A DNA stretch of 41,029 bases from Weeksellaceae bacterium (GCA_022701545.1 JAKOOG010000303.1:1-41029), one strand, 5' to 3'; positions 29,046 through 38,978 are shown, counted from the stretch's first letter. The notes: generated by a model not told the origin, from the letters alone. Program-made: numbers and translations.

Positions 29046-29096
29046 TATTAGCGAACCGTATGAAAAGATTCTCATCTGGACTCCTACGGAATGACA
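29046..29096. repeat. intergenic element (family B copy 2 core)
   Basis: 39/51 ungapped identity to 28886-28936 by hand count. Confidence 0.6.
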
Positions 29097-29115
29097 GAGC
29101 TTATGGTAATCTCAC

Positions 29116-29655
29116 TTAGTCATGCTTTACCCAGATCAGTTCATCGGTATTGTAGCCTGCGCTTTTTGCTTTTGCAAGAAACCTCTGCTTAATACTGTCG
29201 GGAATTTCTTTGGTCCGGGAAAGGATCCACAGGTATTTTAGATTATTTCCCATGATTAAGGCGTATCGGTAATTGTCATCGATGTCAACGACGTTATAGC
29301 CTGCCCAGATCGGCTTAAAAAACGAAACTTTTAACCGGGCTTCGCTTTCACCATTTACGAATCGTGCTTCACCGGTGGATTCTTTCCATTCTTTTTTAAC
29401 ATAGTTGTAGCCTCTGTTGTCAACTTTAATGGTTCCGTCCGGATTTTTGGAATAAGTGGCTGTTACGTTATCCATATTCTTTTCGAATTTATAATCGAAC
29501 CGGGCAATTTCGTACCATTGGCCAAGATATTGATCGGCTTTGAAATTCTGAACGGCTTTGACACCTTTCGGAATCCCTACGGAACAGGAGTTTAAAATCA
29601 TCAGCCCTAAAATCCCCAACGAAACAGGAATGGCCATTTTCTTCAGCATCTTCAT
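29116..29655 (-). CDS. lipocalin family lipoprotein (Blc-like)
   Basis: LNSCS lipobox; YLGQWYEIARFDYKFEKNM; LWILSRTKEI. Confidence 0.92.
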   Translation of the reverse strand: MKMLKKMAIPVSLGILGLMILNSCSVGIPKGVKAVQNFKADQYLGQWYEIARFDYKFEKNMDNVTATYSKNPDGTIKVDNRGYNYVKKEWKESTGEARFVNGESEARLKVSFFKPIWAGYNVVDIDDNYRYALIMGNNLKYLWILSRTKEIPDSIKQRFLAKAKSAGYNTDELIWVKHD

Positions 29656-29726
29656 AACAGACTATTTTTGTGGTATCCTGGATTCTTCAAAAATAATGCC
29701 TGAAAAGAATTCCTGGTTTACTGCTT

Positions 29727-30461
29727 TTAGGAAAAACCTTTCAGGAAGTTGTCCCTGAAACTTCCGGAGACTTCAATCTCGGTATTATCGGAAAGGGTCA
29801 CGGTTCCGCCCTTATGATATGATTTTACAAAATGGGTATTGATGATGTGTGAACGGTGAACCCGTACGAAAGGATTTTCCAGCAAATCGTCGAAATGTTT
29901 AAGAAAGCGGCATACCATTTTTTTGGAACCGTCCGTAAGATACACCTGGGTGAAATTTCCGTCCGCCTGCAGCCTTACGATGTCTTCCGTTTTCACGACA
30001 TCAAATCCCTGCAGTGTCGGAAGGATCAGCTGCTGCTTTTCGGGTTTTACCTTTAAGTTTTCAAGCAGGATCTTGTTCCGGTTGAGCGCTTCTTTATTCT
30101 CAATGCTTTCCGCTGCTTTGTTTACCGCCACAATTAGCTCCTGGATATCGATGGGCTTCAGAATGTAGTAGCTCGCCGATTTGTTCAGGGCCTGTAAAGA
30201 ATATTGTGAAAATGCGGTAATAAAAATCGTTTCATAGGAAAAATCTTTGGTTGCTTCGAGCACATCAAAGGCATTCCCGAAAGGCATTTCCACATCCAGG
30301 AATACAAGCTGCGGCTGTTGGTCGGCAATTAAAGGGACGGCTTGTTTGATGTTTTCCGCTTCCCCCAGAATTTCAACCTGCGGGCAGTATTTGGTAAGGT
30401 AGTTTCTCAAAACCTCTCTTGCGATCAGTTCATCGTCTACGATGACGGCTTTTATTTTCAT
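29727..30461 (-). CDS. LytTR-family response regulator
   Basis: receiver VDDE/LFLDVEMP/KP; C-terminal LytTR domain FVRVHRSHIIN. Confidence 0.93.
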   Translation of the reverse strand: MKIKAVIVDDELIAREVLRNYLTKYCPQVEILGEAENIKQAVPLIADQQPQLVFLDVEMPFGNAFDVLEATKDFSYETIFITAFSQYSLQALNKSASYYILKPIDIQELIVAVNKAAESIENKEALNRNKILLENLKVKPEKQQLILPTLQGFDVVKTEDIVRLQADGNFTQVYLTDGSKKMVCRFLKHFDDLLENPFVRVHRSHIINTHFVKSYHKGGTVTLSDNTEIEVSGSFRDNFLKGFS

Positions 30462-30632
30462 TTAGGTTTATTTATACAATCCATTGGAAACTTCAGGGTT
30501 TTGTACGATGTTTTTGAAGTGATAAACTCTTCGATCCCCTTTTATTTCCTTATTTTTTATCTGAGATTTTTTTGTTTTAACAATAAGATTTTTAAATAAA
30601 AAAACCTCTGATTTTTTTATCATTTTCAGACC

Positions 30633-32411
30633 TTAGATTAAATTTATTTTTAAAACAACCAAAACGCCTGAACTTTTCTCTTTGTCCTTGATGGAGCAGC
30701 TGATTTCTTTTTTATAAAGATCATTCAGCAGCGCAATCCGCTCCAGTGTATTTGTCATGCCGCGGCCTTTCCGGGTTTTCTGGTGTTCGGTCTTTTGTTT
30801 TTTGCTTTCTTCAATACCGATGCCGTTGTCTTCGATCGTGATTTTCAGGTATTGGTTTTCTTTCTCAAAACGCAGGGTTAAAAATCCTTTGGTCGATCTG
30901 TACCGCAATCCATGCCAGACGGCATTTTCCAGAAATGGCTGTATGAGCATTCCCGGAACTTTCAGGCTTTGGGTATTCAGACTTTCATCCACATCAATTT
31001 CGTAGTCGAATTTATCGGCGAAGCGTGTCTTTTCCAGTGCCAGGTAATTCTGCAAAAGGTCGAGCTCCTGCTGAAACGGGATAAAGTCTTCCGTAGAATT
31101 TTCCATCACGCCGCGCATCAGTTTTGAGAATTTGGTCAGATATTGGTTCGCTTCCAGTTCATTATTGGTGGCAATAAAATGGTTCACCGAATTTAAGCTG
31201 TTAAAGATAAAATGCGGATTCATCTCCCGCCGAAGTGATTGGAGCGCAATCTTTTTATTCTTGATCTGAACCTTTTTCAGCATTCTGAAAATGAAAACAA
31301 CAAGTCCTGTTAAAATCAGTAAGGCTGCAAGCAGGCTGTAGTTAAAAACATTTTTCTTACGGATCAGCTCATCCTTCAGCTGTTTTTCTTTTTCCAGCTG
31401 GCTGATTCTCTGTTCGGTATCCTCAAGAATTTTTTCGTCAACAAGGCTTTTGTCTTTAGCAACGAGTCCGGGCAGCTTTCGTAAAAAATCGCGGTATAAA
31501 TGTATGGAAGCATCGGTATTTTCGGAAACGTCGTAGAGGCTGTCAAGCGTTTGTACACTCTTCCGGGCTTCCAGAGTGTGGCCTTTTTCGAGGGCAATTC
31601 CATATGATTTTTTCAACAGCCCGATCGCTTCTTGCGGATCATTTTTCTTAATGTAAATATCTGCCAGCTCGCGGATCTGCTCGACTTCCTTTTCAGAATT
31701 TTCTTTAACGAAACTTTCTTTTAAAACATTCTTCTTGGCTTCAATGGCTTTATCAAACTTCCTGTTGTCTACATAGAAGTCGGTTAATTTCTGATTGATC
31801 TCCAAAGCCTGCTGCGGGGCTTCCTTTTTAGAAATTTTATAGGCATTGGTAAGGTTCGCCTCTGCTTTCGGGATGTTGTTCTGCTGCATATTCACATCGG
31901 CCATCTGGCTGTAACTTGCTGCCAGTGCCCCGTTATCTTTTTCCTTTTCATTCAGCTGGATATTGCTTTGGATGGCTTCCTCCTTTGCTTCGGGAGAACC
32001 GACGGAAAGCCGGGTCACATCATTGGAATTAAGGGTCCGGCTTTTAAGCGGACTCACTTCCGCTGCCCTGCCGTAGTTGCTGATGGCCGGAGCAATCTTA
32101 TTCTGTTTTTCTTGTGACTGAGCCAGCTTACGGCTCGTCTTTTCGATATTGGGCCGGTCATTTAATTTTTCGTAAATGGTTTTAGCTTTGGTGTAATATT
32201 CTTCGCTCTTGCGGAAGTTTCCGTCCTTAAAAAAGGTTTCACCGATGTTGTAGTAGGAATCGGCTTCTGCATATTCGTCTTTGATATCAACCGCCCTTTC
32301 AAGCTTTTTGGTCTGCATCCGCACCTCTCCTGCAACATTATTGCTTTGGGAATAAGCTGTATTTCCAAAGATCACTGAAAAGAAAACGGTAAAAAGTCGG
32401 AGCATTTTCAT
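30633..32411 (-). CDS. TPR-containing sensor histidine kinase (LytS/His_kinase PF06580 type), signal peptide and one TM
   Basis: MKMLRLFTVFFSVIFGNTAYSQ signal; TPR-like helices; TM; LRREMNPHFIFNSLNSVNHFI; IEDNGIGIEES. Confidence 0.92.
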   Translation of the reverse strand: MKMLRLFTVFFSVIFGNTAYSQSNNVAGEVRMQTKKLERAVDIKDEYAEADSYYNIGETFFKDGNFRKSEEYYTKAKTIYEKLNDRPNIEKTSRKLAQSQEKQNKIAPAISNYGRAAEVSPLKSRTLNSNDVTRLSVGSPEAKEEAIQSNIQLNEKEKDNGALAASYSQMADVNMQQNNIPKAEANLTNAYKISKKEAPQQALEINQKLTDFYVDNRKFDKAIEAKKNVLKESFVKENSEKEVEQIRELADIYIKKNDPQEAIGLLKKSYGIALEKGHTLEARKSVQTLDSLYDVSENTDASIHLYRDFLRKLPGLVAKDKSLVDEKILEDTEQRISQLEKEKQLKDELIRKKNVFNYSLLAALLILTGLVVFIFRMLKKVQIKNKKIALQSLRREMNPHFIFNSLNSVNHFIATNNELEANQYLTKFSKLMRGVMENSTEDFIPFQQELDLLQNYLALEKTRFADKFDYEIDVDESLNTQSLKVPGMLIQPFLENAVWHGLRYRSTKGFLTLRFEKENQYLKITIEDNGIGIEESKKQKTEHQKTRKGRGMTNTLERIALLNDLYKKEISCSIKDKEKSSGVLVVLKINLI

Positions 32412-32450
32412 AAAACAAAGATATACATATCTGTCATTTGCCGAAAACAA

Positions 32451-32481
32451 TTCACCAAGTGGAAACGGAGACTCACCAAGT
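32451..32481 (+). promoter_or_regulatory. LytTR-type operator: TCACCAAGT x2 at 21-bp pitch
   Basis: TCACCAAGT at 32452-32460 and 32473-32481, upstream of TAATTTTAC (32510-32518). Confidence 0.7.
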
Positions 32482-32536
32482 CTGCCGTTTTTCTCCGCGG
32501 TTCCGAAACTAATTTTACGGCAGAATTTTAAATTTA

Positions 32537-33487
32537 ATGATCATGAAAAATTTTTTACCGCTGGCTGCGGCTTTATGCTTTCAACTTTCTTTTTCACAGG
32601 TTTCCGGGAATATCAATTACAGAAACCGGACCCAGTACCCGGAAAACAATATCAATGTAGCAGATCCCGTTACCGCTCAGAATGTTAACGAAAACATCAT
32701 CAGCATAAAGGGCCTGGCTAATGTGAAGGCAGAAGAATATGTGGCTATATTCAGCATTACCCAGGTTGCGGAAAGCGCTGAAGAAGTGAATGACCTGATC
32801 GACCACCGCATCAACAGTTCGCTGGAGCGCATCAAAACAAGAAAAGGAGTCGAAACCTATGTAGACATGATTTCCTTTGTGCCCGTTTATCAATATAATG
32901 TTGATAAGAAAACGTCAAGCAAAAGAACCTACAACGAGGTGCCGGCCGGATTTGAGCTGAAGAAAAACATCCATATTAAATTTACCGATCCTTCGCAACT
33001 GAACGATTTTATATCCATTTTATCCAAGAATGAAATCTATGATCTCGTACGCGTCGATTATTTTGCCGGTCATATGGAAAGCATCAAAAAAGAGCTGATC
33101 CGTAAAGCCAGTCAGGCATTACAGGAGAAAATCGTAAACCTTGAGAATCTGTTGGGTGAAAATTTCGGAACAGCAGAAAAAAATGTGAGCGATGGCTTCA
33201 GGGTGACCCTGCCTACGGAAATGTACCGGTCCTACGAAGCATACAACAGTTCTTCACTGGCCCTGACGAAGCTTTCCAATGTCAATCAGGCTGCTAAATC
33301 CGTCACTTCTTATTATCAGCCGGTTCTGGACAAAGAATTTGATTTTGTCATTAATCCTGTGATTCACGAACCGGTTATCCAAGTAATGTACGAGATCAAA
33401 TTAACTGTTAAAAGAAATTCCGGACAAGGGAAAGTACCGGAACCGAATTCATTTAAAAAAGAAAAGAAACGGTTCAGGTTATTTTAG
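32537..33487 (+). CDS. SIMPL-domain (DUF541-like) exported protein
   Basis: signal peptide; ISIKGLANVKAEEYVAIFSITQVAESAEEVNDLID; related in plan to 34089..34763. Confidence 0.75.
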   Translation: MIMKNFLPLAAALCFQLSFSQVSGNINYRNRTQYPENNINVADPVTAQNVNENIISIKGLANVKAEEYVAIFSITQVAESAEEVNDLIDHRINSSLERIKTRKGVETYVDMISFVPVYQYNVDKKTSSKRTYNEVPAGFELKKNIHIKFTDPSQLNDFISILSKNEIYDLVRVDYFAGHMESIKKELIRKASQALQEKIVNLENLLGENFGTAEKNVSDGFRVTLPTEMYRSYEAYNSSSLALTKLSNVNQAAKSVTSYYQPVLDKEFDFVINPVIHEPVIQVMYEIKLTVKRNSGQGKVPEPNSFKKEKKRFRLF

Positions 33488-33596
33488 GGCCCGCTTACGA
33501 AAAAGCTGCTGCTCTTTGTATCAAAATTTTAATATTAATTGAAATTCTGTTAACAGTCAACCATTTAGCATTAAGTACATTTGTTTAAAACCAATC

Positions 33597-33956
33597 ATGA
33601 TTATGAAAAAACACCTTTATCTTTTGGGATTATGTGCTTTATTCCTGCACAGCTGCTCGTTTCTGGAGCAGAGCGATTTTATGGAAACGAAGATCATTTC
33701 GAGCAACCTCAACGAAAAGATCATCTATAAATATTACCAGACGGGAATTCACGATTATAAAGTCGATTTTTATTCTGTAGATCATTTGGGATCCATCAAA
33801 TTGTTTGAGCATGATATCAATGATGTACTGTTGCCTTCCAACACCTACCATATTTCCGAAAGCAATGATGAGCTGGTTATTAAGACGAAACTTTTTCCGG
33901 AGGCGAGGAAGCTCGTTACCCGCAGCGGGAAATCGATTATTTTAACGAACCGGTAA
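33597..33956 (+). CDS. small lipoprotein of unknown function
   Basis: LGLCALFLHSCSFLEQ lipobox. Confidence 0.65.
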   Translation: MIMKKHLYLLGLCALFLHSCSFLEQSDFMETKIISSNLNEKIIYKYYQTGIHDYKVDFYSVDHLGSIKLFEHDINDVLLPSNTYHISESNDELVIKTKLFPEARKLVTRSGKSIILTNR

Positions 33957-33990
33957 ATCATTGTAGGAACTGTTCTTCTATTTCAGCCGC

Positions 33991-34021
33991 TTCACCAAGT
34001 GAAACCTGCTTTTCACCAAGT
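33991..34021 (+). promoter_or_regulatory. LytTR-type operator: TTCACCAAGT x2 at 21-bp pitch
   Basis: 33991-34000 and 34012-34021, upstream of TAATTTTAC (34049-34057). Confidence 0.7.
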
Positions 34022-34088
34022 TTCAGGACATCCGTTTTTTATTCTGTGTAATTTTACAGTAGAAATTTAAAATTAAAAACAGGAAATT

Positions 34089-34763
34089 ATGAGATTGAGA
34101 CATTTTTTACTGATCGGATTACTGATATTCGGAGGTCTGATCAATGCCCAGGAGATTAAAAAGAATTTTATTGAAGTAACAGGCGTTGCCGAAATGGAAT
34201 TGGAACCGGATGAGATTATCTTCAATATCGGAATTAAAGGCGACAATAAAAATCAGCTTGCCGACAACGAAAAACAATTGTTTGAGATCCTGAAGAACAA
34301 CGGTGTGAAAAACGAAGACATCAAATTCAAATCGATGTACCAGAATATTTATTCCAAGACCAAAGTCTTCACCAAAAGTCTTGAGTTTAAAGTGACCAAA
34401 AATACGAATATGGGAAATCTGTTTGAAAGCCTGAACCAGAAATGGGTAAGCAGCATCAACATCAGCGAAATTAAAAATACCAAAATCGCCGAATTCAGAA
34501 AAACCGTAAAAGTAAATGCTTTGAAAGCAGCCAGAGAAAAAGCGGGCTATCTGTTGGAAAGTATCGGTAAGAAATTGGGAAGTCCCCTTGAAATTGTAGA
34601 AATGGAAGATTATACCAGCGATACGGTCCTTCCGATGGCTTACAGAAGCAAAGTGGCCAATGTTCAGCTGGAAGCTGCTGATGCAAGCGTAGATTATTCC
34701 TTCGAAAACATCGATAATATCAAGCTGAAATACAGCATCAAAACAAAATACGAAATCCTATAA
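34089..34763 (+). CDS. SIMPL-domain (DUF541) exported protein
   Basis: signal peptide; IEVTGVAEMELEPDEIIFNIGIKGDN; ALKAAREKAGYLLESIGKKLGSPLEI. Confidence 0.88.
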   Translation: MRLRHFLLIGLLIFGGLINAQEIKKNFIEVTGVAEMELEPDEIIFNIGIKGDNKNQLADNEKQLFEILKNNGVKNEDIKFKSMYQNIYSKTKVFTKSLEFKVTKNTNMGNLFESLNQKWVSSINISEIKNTKIAEFRKTVKVNALKAAREKAGYLLESIGKKLGSPLEIVEMEDYTSDTVLPMAYRSKVANVQLEAADASVDYSFENIDNIKLKYSIKTKYEIL

Positions 34764-34815
34764 GATCATTAAAGTGGTTGCTGAGCAAGCTCATGCACTA
34801 TTTATTGAAGTGGTG

Positions 34816-34846
34816 AACCCGTAGCCGGCCGGCTACGGGTTTTTTC
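34816..34846 (+). terminator. perfect palindrome AACCCGTAGCCGG/CCGGCTACGGGTT plus T-run
   Basis: 13-bp arms, no spacer between the arms. Confidence 0.85.
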
Positions 34847-34990
34847 ATCTGGAAATTCATCAGATTTCAGATAAACAGCCACATTTTTTACCGGAAAAAA
34901 GATATTTGTACTTACGATTCACCAAAAGATAAATATTGGTTTACTTTTTGTTATCAACCTAAAACTAAACCACTTTAATAAATATACGAT

Positions 34991-35371
34991 ATGATAACGA
35001 TTATTTCAGAAGCTCCGGAGAATGTTGCCGCTTTCAGCGCAACGGGGGATGTAACAAAAGAAGATTTTCAAAATCTGGTACTTCCTCATGTAAAGAGAAA
35101 GGTAGATGAGTACAATGAACTGAATTATTTGTTGTATTTAGATACGGATCTTGATAAATTTACGATGGGTGCGTGGCTGCAGGATGCTTTTTTAGGACTA
35201 AAGAATTTAACCTTGTGGAACAGGGCCGCCATTGTAACGGACAAAGAAGGAGTGCAGAATTTCACTGATATTTTCAGTGTGGTGATGCCGGGAGAATTTA
35301 AGTCCTTCCCTAAAGGAAACCTGTATAATGCTTTGTACTGGTGCAAAAACGGGAATGAAGTAGAAGCGTAA
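34991..35371 (+). CDS. SpoIIAA-like (STAS-related) protein
   Basis: LLYLDTDLDKFTMGAWLQDAFLGLKNLTLWNRAAIVTDKEGVQNFT. Confidence 0.8.
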   Translation: MITIISEAPENVAAFSATGDVTKEDFQNLVLPHVKRKVDEYNELNYLLYLDTDLDKFTMGAWLQDAFLGLKNLTLWNRAAIVTDKEGVQNFTDIFSVVMPGEFKSFPKGNLYNALYWCKNGNEVEA

Positions 35372-35395
35372 ACAGCTTATTATAAAAACAACTGA

Positions 35396-35425
35396 GGACT
35401 GTCTTTTTAGGCAGTCTTTTTTTTT
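35396..35425 (+). terminator. hairpin GACTGTC/GGCAGTC followed by T9 run
   Basis: stem with one wobble and a long T tract. Confidence 0.65.
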
Positions 35426-35437
35426 AGGTAAAATTGA

Positions 35438-35466
35438 AAAGGCTGCCCTGAGCATGGACAGCCTTT
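35438..35466 (-). terminator. hairpin AAAGGCTG/CAGCCTTT downstream of MFS gene
   Basis: 8-bp stem. Confidence 0.55.
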
Positions 35467-35473
35467 ATTTGTA

Positions 35474-36676
35474 TTATTGATCACAGGAAACACATTCCGC
35501 AGCCCTATCATTATCATGTAATTTCTGCGAAGCATACAGCTGTTTGTACCTGAAAGCGATTACCAGGCCGATGAGCGTCATTCCTACCCCGACCAAAGAC
35601 GGATAGTTGTAGGCATACCCTTTTTGCAAAGGAATCCCTCCCAAAAATGCCCCCATGGCATTGGCACAGTTGAAGGCGGCCTGCATAAAAGCTGCTGCCA
35701 TCATCTCGCTTTTCGGGGCTGCCTTCATCATCATGATGTTGATCGGTGCCGCTACCGACATGGATAAAGCCCCGCAGATGAAGGTTAATACCAAAGAAAT
35801 GATTTTATATTCCGATAAGAAAAATACACCTCCTAATGAAAACATCATCAGAGTCATCAGCAGGACACAGGTTTTTTCAGGATTAAGCCTGTCCGACAGG
35901 TATCCGCCGACCAGGTTTCCGACCACCATTCCCGCGCCGGCAAGAATCATCACATAAGCCATCTGGCTTTCTTTAATCCCTGAGACGATGGTCATGAGCG
36001 GAGTAATATAGCTGAACCAGGTGAAAAGACCGCCGAAACCGATGGCCGTAATCATCAGAACCAGCCATGCCTGTTTTCTTTTAAGAAATTTCATCTCTTC
36101 CATGAAACGGGTGTCCTGATTGGTTTCCAGTACCGGAAGCCAAAGCTTTAGAAACAGCAGGGCCAGCAATCCGATCACCGAAACAATGGCGAAATACCAC
36201 CTCCAGTGGAAGGTATGACCGATATACGTTACCAAAGGAACCATCGCGAGGTTGGCAATGGTAAGCCCTGTAAACATCAGGGAAATATAGAATGCCTCTT
36301 TGCCTTTGGCCGCCATTCTGGTCGCCACTACAGTTCCCACTCCGAAAAATGCACCGTGTGGAAGCCCCGAAAGGAAACGGATGATCATCATGGTCGTATA
36401 ATCCGGCGCAACAGCTGATAAAGCGTTGAATACGGTAAAAATCATCATCAGGGCAATCAGAACCTTCTTCGGGGGGAACTTCACCGAATAACCGATCAGC
36501 AAAGGTGCACCGACCACTACCCCGAAAGCATACGCCGAAATCAGGTGTCCCGCTTCGGGAATACTGATGCCCAGGCTTCTCGCCATATCGGGAAGCAGTC
36601 CCATAATGGTAAACTCGGTGGTCCCGATTCCCAGTCCGCCGATGGCCAGCGGTATAATTCTTTTATCTATCTTCAT
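35474..36676 (-). CDS. MFS transporter (AraJ/drug-efflux-like)
   Basis: LAIGGLGIGTTEFTIMGLLPDMARSLGISIPEAGHLISAYAFGVVVGAPLL; about 12 hydrophobic helices. Confidence 0.9.
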   Translation of the reverse strand: MKIDKRIIPLAIGGLGIGTTEFTIMGLLPDMARSLGISIPEAGHLISAYAFGVVVGAPLLIGYSVKFPPKKVLIALMMIFTVFNALSAVAPDYTTMMIIRFLSGLPHGAFFGVGTVVATRMAAKGKEAFYISLMFTGLTIANLAMVPLVTYIGHTFHWRWYFAIVSVIGLLALLFLKLWLPVLETNQDTRFMEEMKFLKRKQAWLVLMITAIGFGGLFTWFSYITPLMTIVSGIKESQMAYVMILAGAGMVVGNLVGGYLSDRLNPEKTCVLLMTLMMFSLGGVFFLSEYKIISLVLTFICGALSMSVAAPINIMMMKAAPKSEMMAAAFMQAAFNCANAMGAFLGGIPLQKGYAYNYPSLVGVGMTLIGLVIAFRYKQLYASQKLHDNDRAAECVSCDQ

Positions 36677-36817
36677 TGTATTGCCGTTTAAGGTATTTTT
36701 CAAAGTGCAAAAGTCGACAGAATTTACCGGTTATACTTTAACGGGAATGATGTAAATTTGTTCTGTATTAACAATTTTAATTAAATTTAAATTAATTATT
36801 AATCAAAAGAGAACCTA

Positions 36818-37672
36818 ATGAAAATCCAAAAGGAGATTATTGAGTTTGAAGAAGGCAAATCTTTCAAGCTGTTTTCACCATCGCTTAAAAACTGCTTTTT
36901 CTGGCACTACCATCCGGAAACGGAGCTGGTTTACGTAGAAGCAAGCAACGGCATCCGCCACGTGGGAAAAAACATTTCAGATTTCAAAGACAGCGATCTT
37001 CTGCTGATCGGGTCCAATGTCCCCCATCTCAATTTTGATTATAAAATCCAGACGGAATGCAGGCAGCTGGTCCTGCAGATGCGGGAAAATTTTCTTCAGG
37101 ACTTTATCTTTTCCGTTCCTGAATTTGAAAAAATCAAGGAATTACTGGACCGCTCCTATCTGGGTCTGTCATTTTCAGGAAAAACCAAAAATACGGTTGT
37201 TGAAAAACTGCACCGGATGAAAAATGAAAATTCTTTCGGGGCTTTTATGGGGCTGATCGAAATTTTACAGATCCTCGCCCAGTCTGATGAGGTAAAAGAG
37301 CTGAATACCGAAGACACCAGGATCAAGTGGTTCCTGAACGATAAGATCCGGATGGGAACGATTTACGATTATATCCATGAAAATTACGACAAGGCTCCCA
37401 ATGTGAATGTAATTGCTGAAAATGTGAATCTCAGCACTCCGGCTTTCTGCCGTTATTTCAAGAAGCAGACCAACATGACCTTCACCGATTTCGTCAACAA
37501 TTACCGGATCAATCAGGCCAAATTGCTGTTGCTCCAGAATTCAGGGATCACGGAAGTCTGCTTCCAGGTGGGTTTCGAAAGCCTTTCTTATTTTAATAAG
37601 CTGTTTAAAAAATACATCGGCGAAACGCCTTCCGCTTTTAAGAAAAAACATTTAAGCAGAATAGCGCATTAG
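36818..37672 (+). CDS. AraC-family transcriptional regulator
   Basis: cupin-like N-terminus; C-terminal FCRYFKKQTNMTFTDFVNNYRINQAKLLL...VGFESLSYFNKLFKKYIGETPSAFKK. Confidence 0.93.
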   Translation: MKIQKEIIEFEEGKSFKLFSPSLKNCFFWHYHPETELVYVEASNGIRHVGKNISDFKDSDLLLIGSNVPHLNFDYKIQTECRQLVLQMRENFLQDFIFSVPEFEKIKELLDRSYLGLSFSGKTKNTVVEKLHRMKNENSFGAFMGLIEILQILAQSDEVKELNTEDTRIKWFLNDKIRMGTIYDYIHENYDKAPNVNVIAENVNLSTPAFCRYFKKQTNMTFTDFVNNYRINQAKLLLLQNSGITEVCFQVGFESLSYFNKLFKKYIGETPSAFKKKHLSRIAH

Positions 37673-37742
37673 TCATACAATTACCTGCATTTTTTTTACC
37701 ACAAACCGAAGGTTCGACGAAGTCAAAAGTCACAAAAGCCTT

Positions 37743-37881
37743 TTAACACATGAGTCACATAAGACTTAGTTTCATGCTTTGTATATACTTTTAAAACACA
37801 TCAGGATGAAATCTCGGAGAGGTTCGCCGATTCATTTATTAAATCATAAAAATACCTGAGGCAAAATCAGAGATTTTCTTT
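37743..37881. repeat. dispersed intergenic repeat (family A copy 2)
   Basis: TTAACACATGAG (37743-37754) and AAAATCAGAGATTTTCTTT (37863-37881) shared with 28757-28842. Confidence 0.55.
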
Positions 37882-37974
37882 AGTATGATGCTTAATTACT
37901 GTTCAGTGGCTGAGCGAAGCCGAAGCCACTTCATTATCTATAAAAATCTACATAAATCTGTAGTTAAAACAAAA

Positions 37975-37999
37975 AAATCGCTCCAAAACTGAAGCGACT
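37975..37999 (-). terminator. hairpin TCGCTCCA/TGAAGCGA with T-run on minus strand, after lipA
   Basis: 8-bp stem with one mismatch. Confidence 0.6.
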
Positions 38000-38003
38000 G
38001 TAT

Positions 38004-38870
38004 TTAATGAATATGTTTTTCTGCGTGATAGGAACTTCTTACCAACGGCGAGCTTTCCACATGCCTGAATCCAAGGCTTCTGGCAAAATCCCCGAATTCA
38101 TCGAATTCTTCCGGGGTAATGAATTTTTTTACCGGAAGATGCTTTTTGGTCGGCTGTAAATACTGGCCTAAAGTAATCACGTCCACATCTGCATTTCTGA
38201 TGTCTTCAATCGTCCGGAAAACTTCATCCTTCGTTTCACCCAAACCGAGCATTACTCCGGTTTTGGTTCTTCGCTGTCCGGCTTCTTTCAGATATCTCAG
38301 GACTTCAAGGCTTCTTTCGTATTTGGCCTGAATTCTTACTTCTCTCGTCAAACGTTTTACCGTTTCCATATTATGGGAAATCACTTCCGGAGCTACATCC
38401 ACCAATCGGTCGATATGTTTGGTAATTCCCTGGAAATCCGGGATCAGGGTTTCCATGGTTGTTCCCGGAGAAATCCTTCGTACGGCATTCACCGTTTCCG
38501 CCCAGAGAATAGACCCCATGTCTTTCAGATCATCGCGGTCTACGGAAGTCAAAACGGCATGCTTGATCTTCATTAATTTGATGGAACGGGCTACCTTTTC
38601 GGGTTCATCCCAGTTTACATCCATCGGTTTTCCGGTTTTCACGCCGCAAAATCCACAGCTCCGGGTACAGATGTTTCCTAAAATCATGAAAGTTGCCGTT
38701 CCTTCACCCCAGCATTCCCCCATATTCGGACAGCTTCCGCTCTGGCAAATGGTGTTTAATTTATATTTGTCGACCAAAGTTCTCAGTTCCCTGTAATTCT
38801 TTCCGGTAGGAAGCTTTACGCGGATCCATTTTGGTTTCTGAACGGTTGTATCCTGAACTAAATTCTCCAT
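38004..38870 (-). CDS. lipA: lipoyl synthase
   Basis: [36 protein letters not shown]. Confidence 0.97.
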   Translation of the reverse strand: MENLVQDTTVQKPKWIRVKLPTGKNYRELRTLVDKYKLNTICQSGSCPNMGECWGEGTATFMILGNICTRSCGFCGVKTGKPMDVNWDEPEKVARSIKLMKIKHAVLTSVDRDDLKDMGSILWAETVNAVRRISPGTTMETLIPDFQGITKHIDRLVDVAPEVISHNMETVKRLTREVRIQAKYERSLEVLRYLKEAGQRRTKTGVMLGLGETKDEVFRTIEDIRNADVDVITLGQYLQPTKKHLPVKKFITPEEFDEFGDFARSLGFRHVESSPLVRSSYHAEKHIH

Positions 38871-38978
38871 TTATTTCTCAAATTGAGGTTCAAAGTTAGT
38901 GATTTTTTTATCGAAACAATCAAAGAGCGGGATTGATGAAACACATAATTTTGTAATTTTAAAGTTTAAATTTAAATT

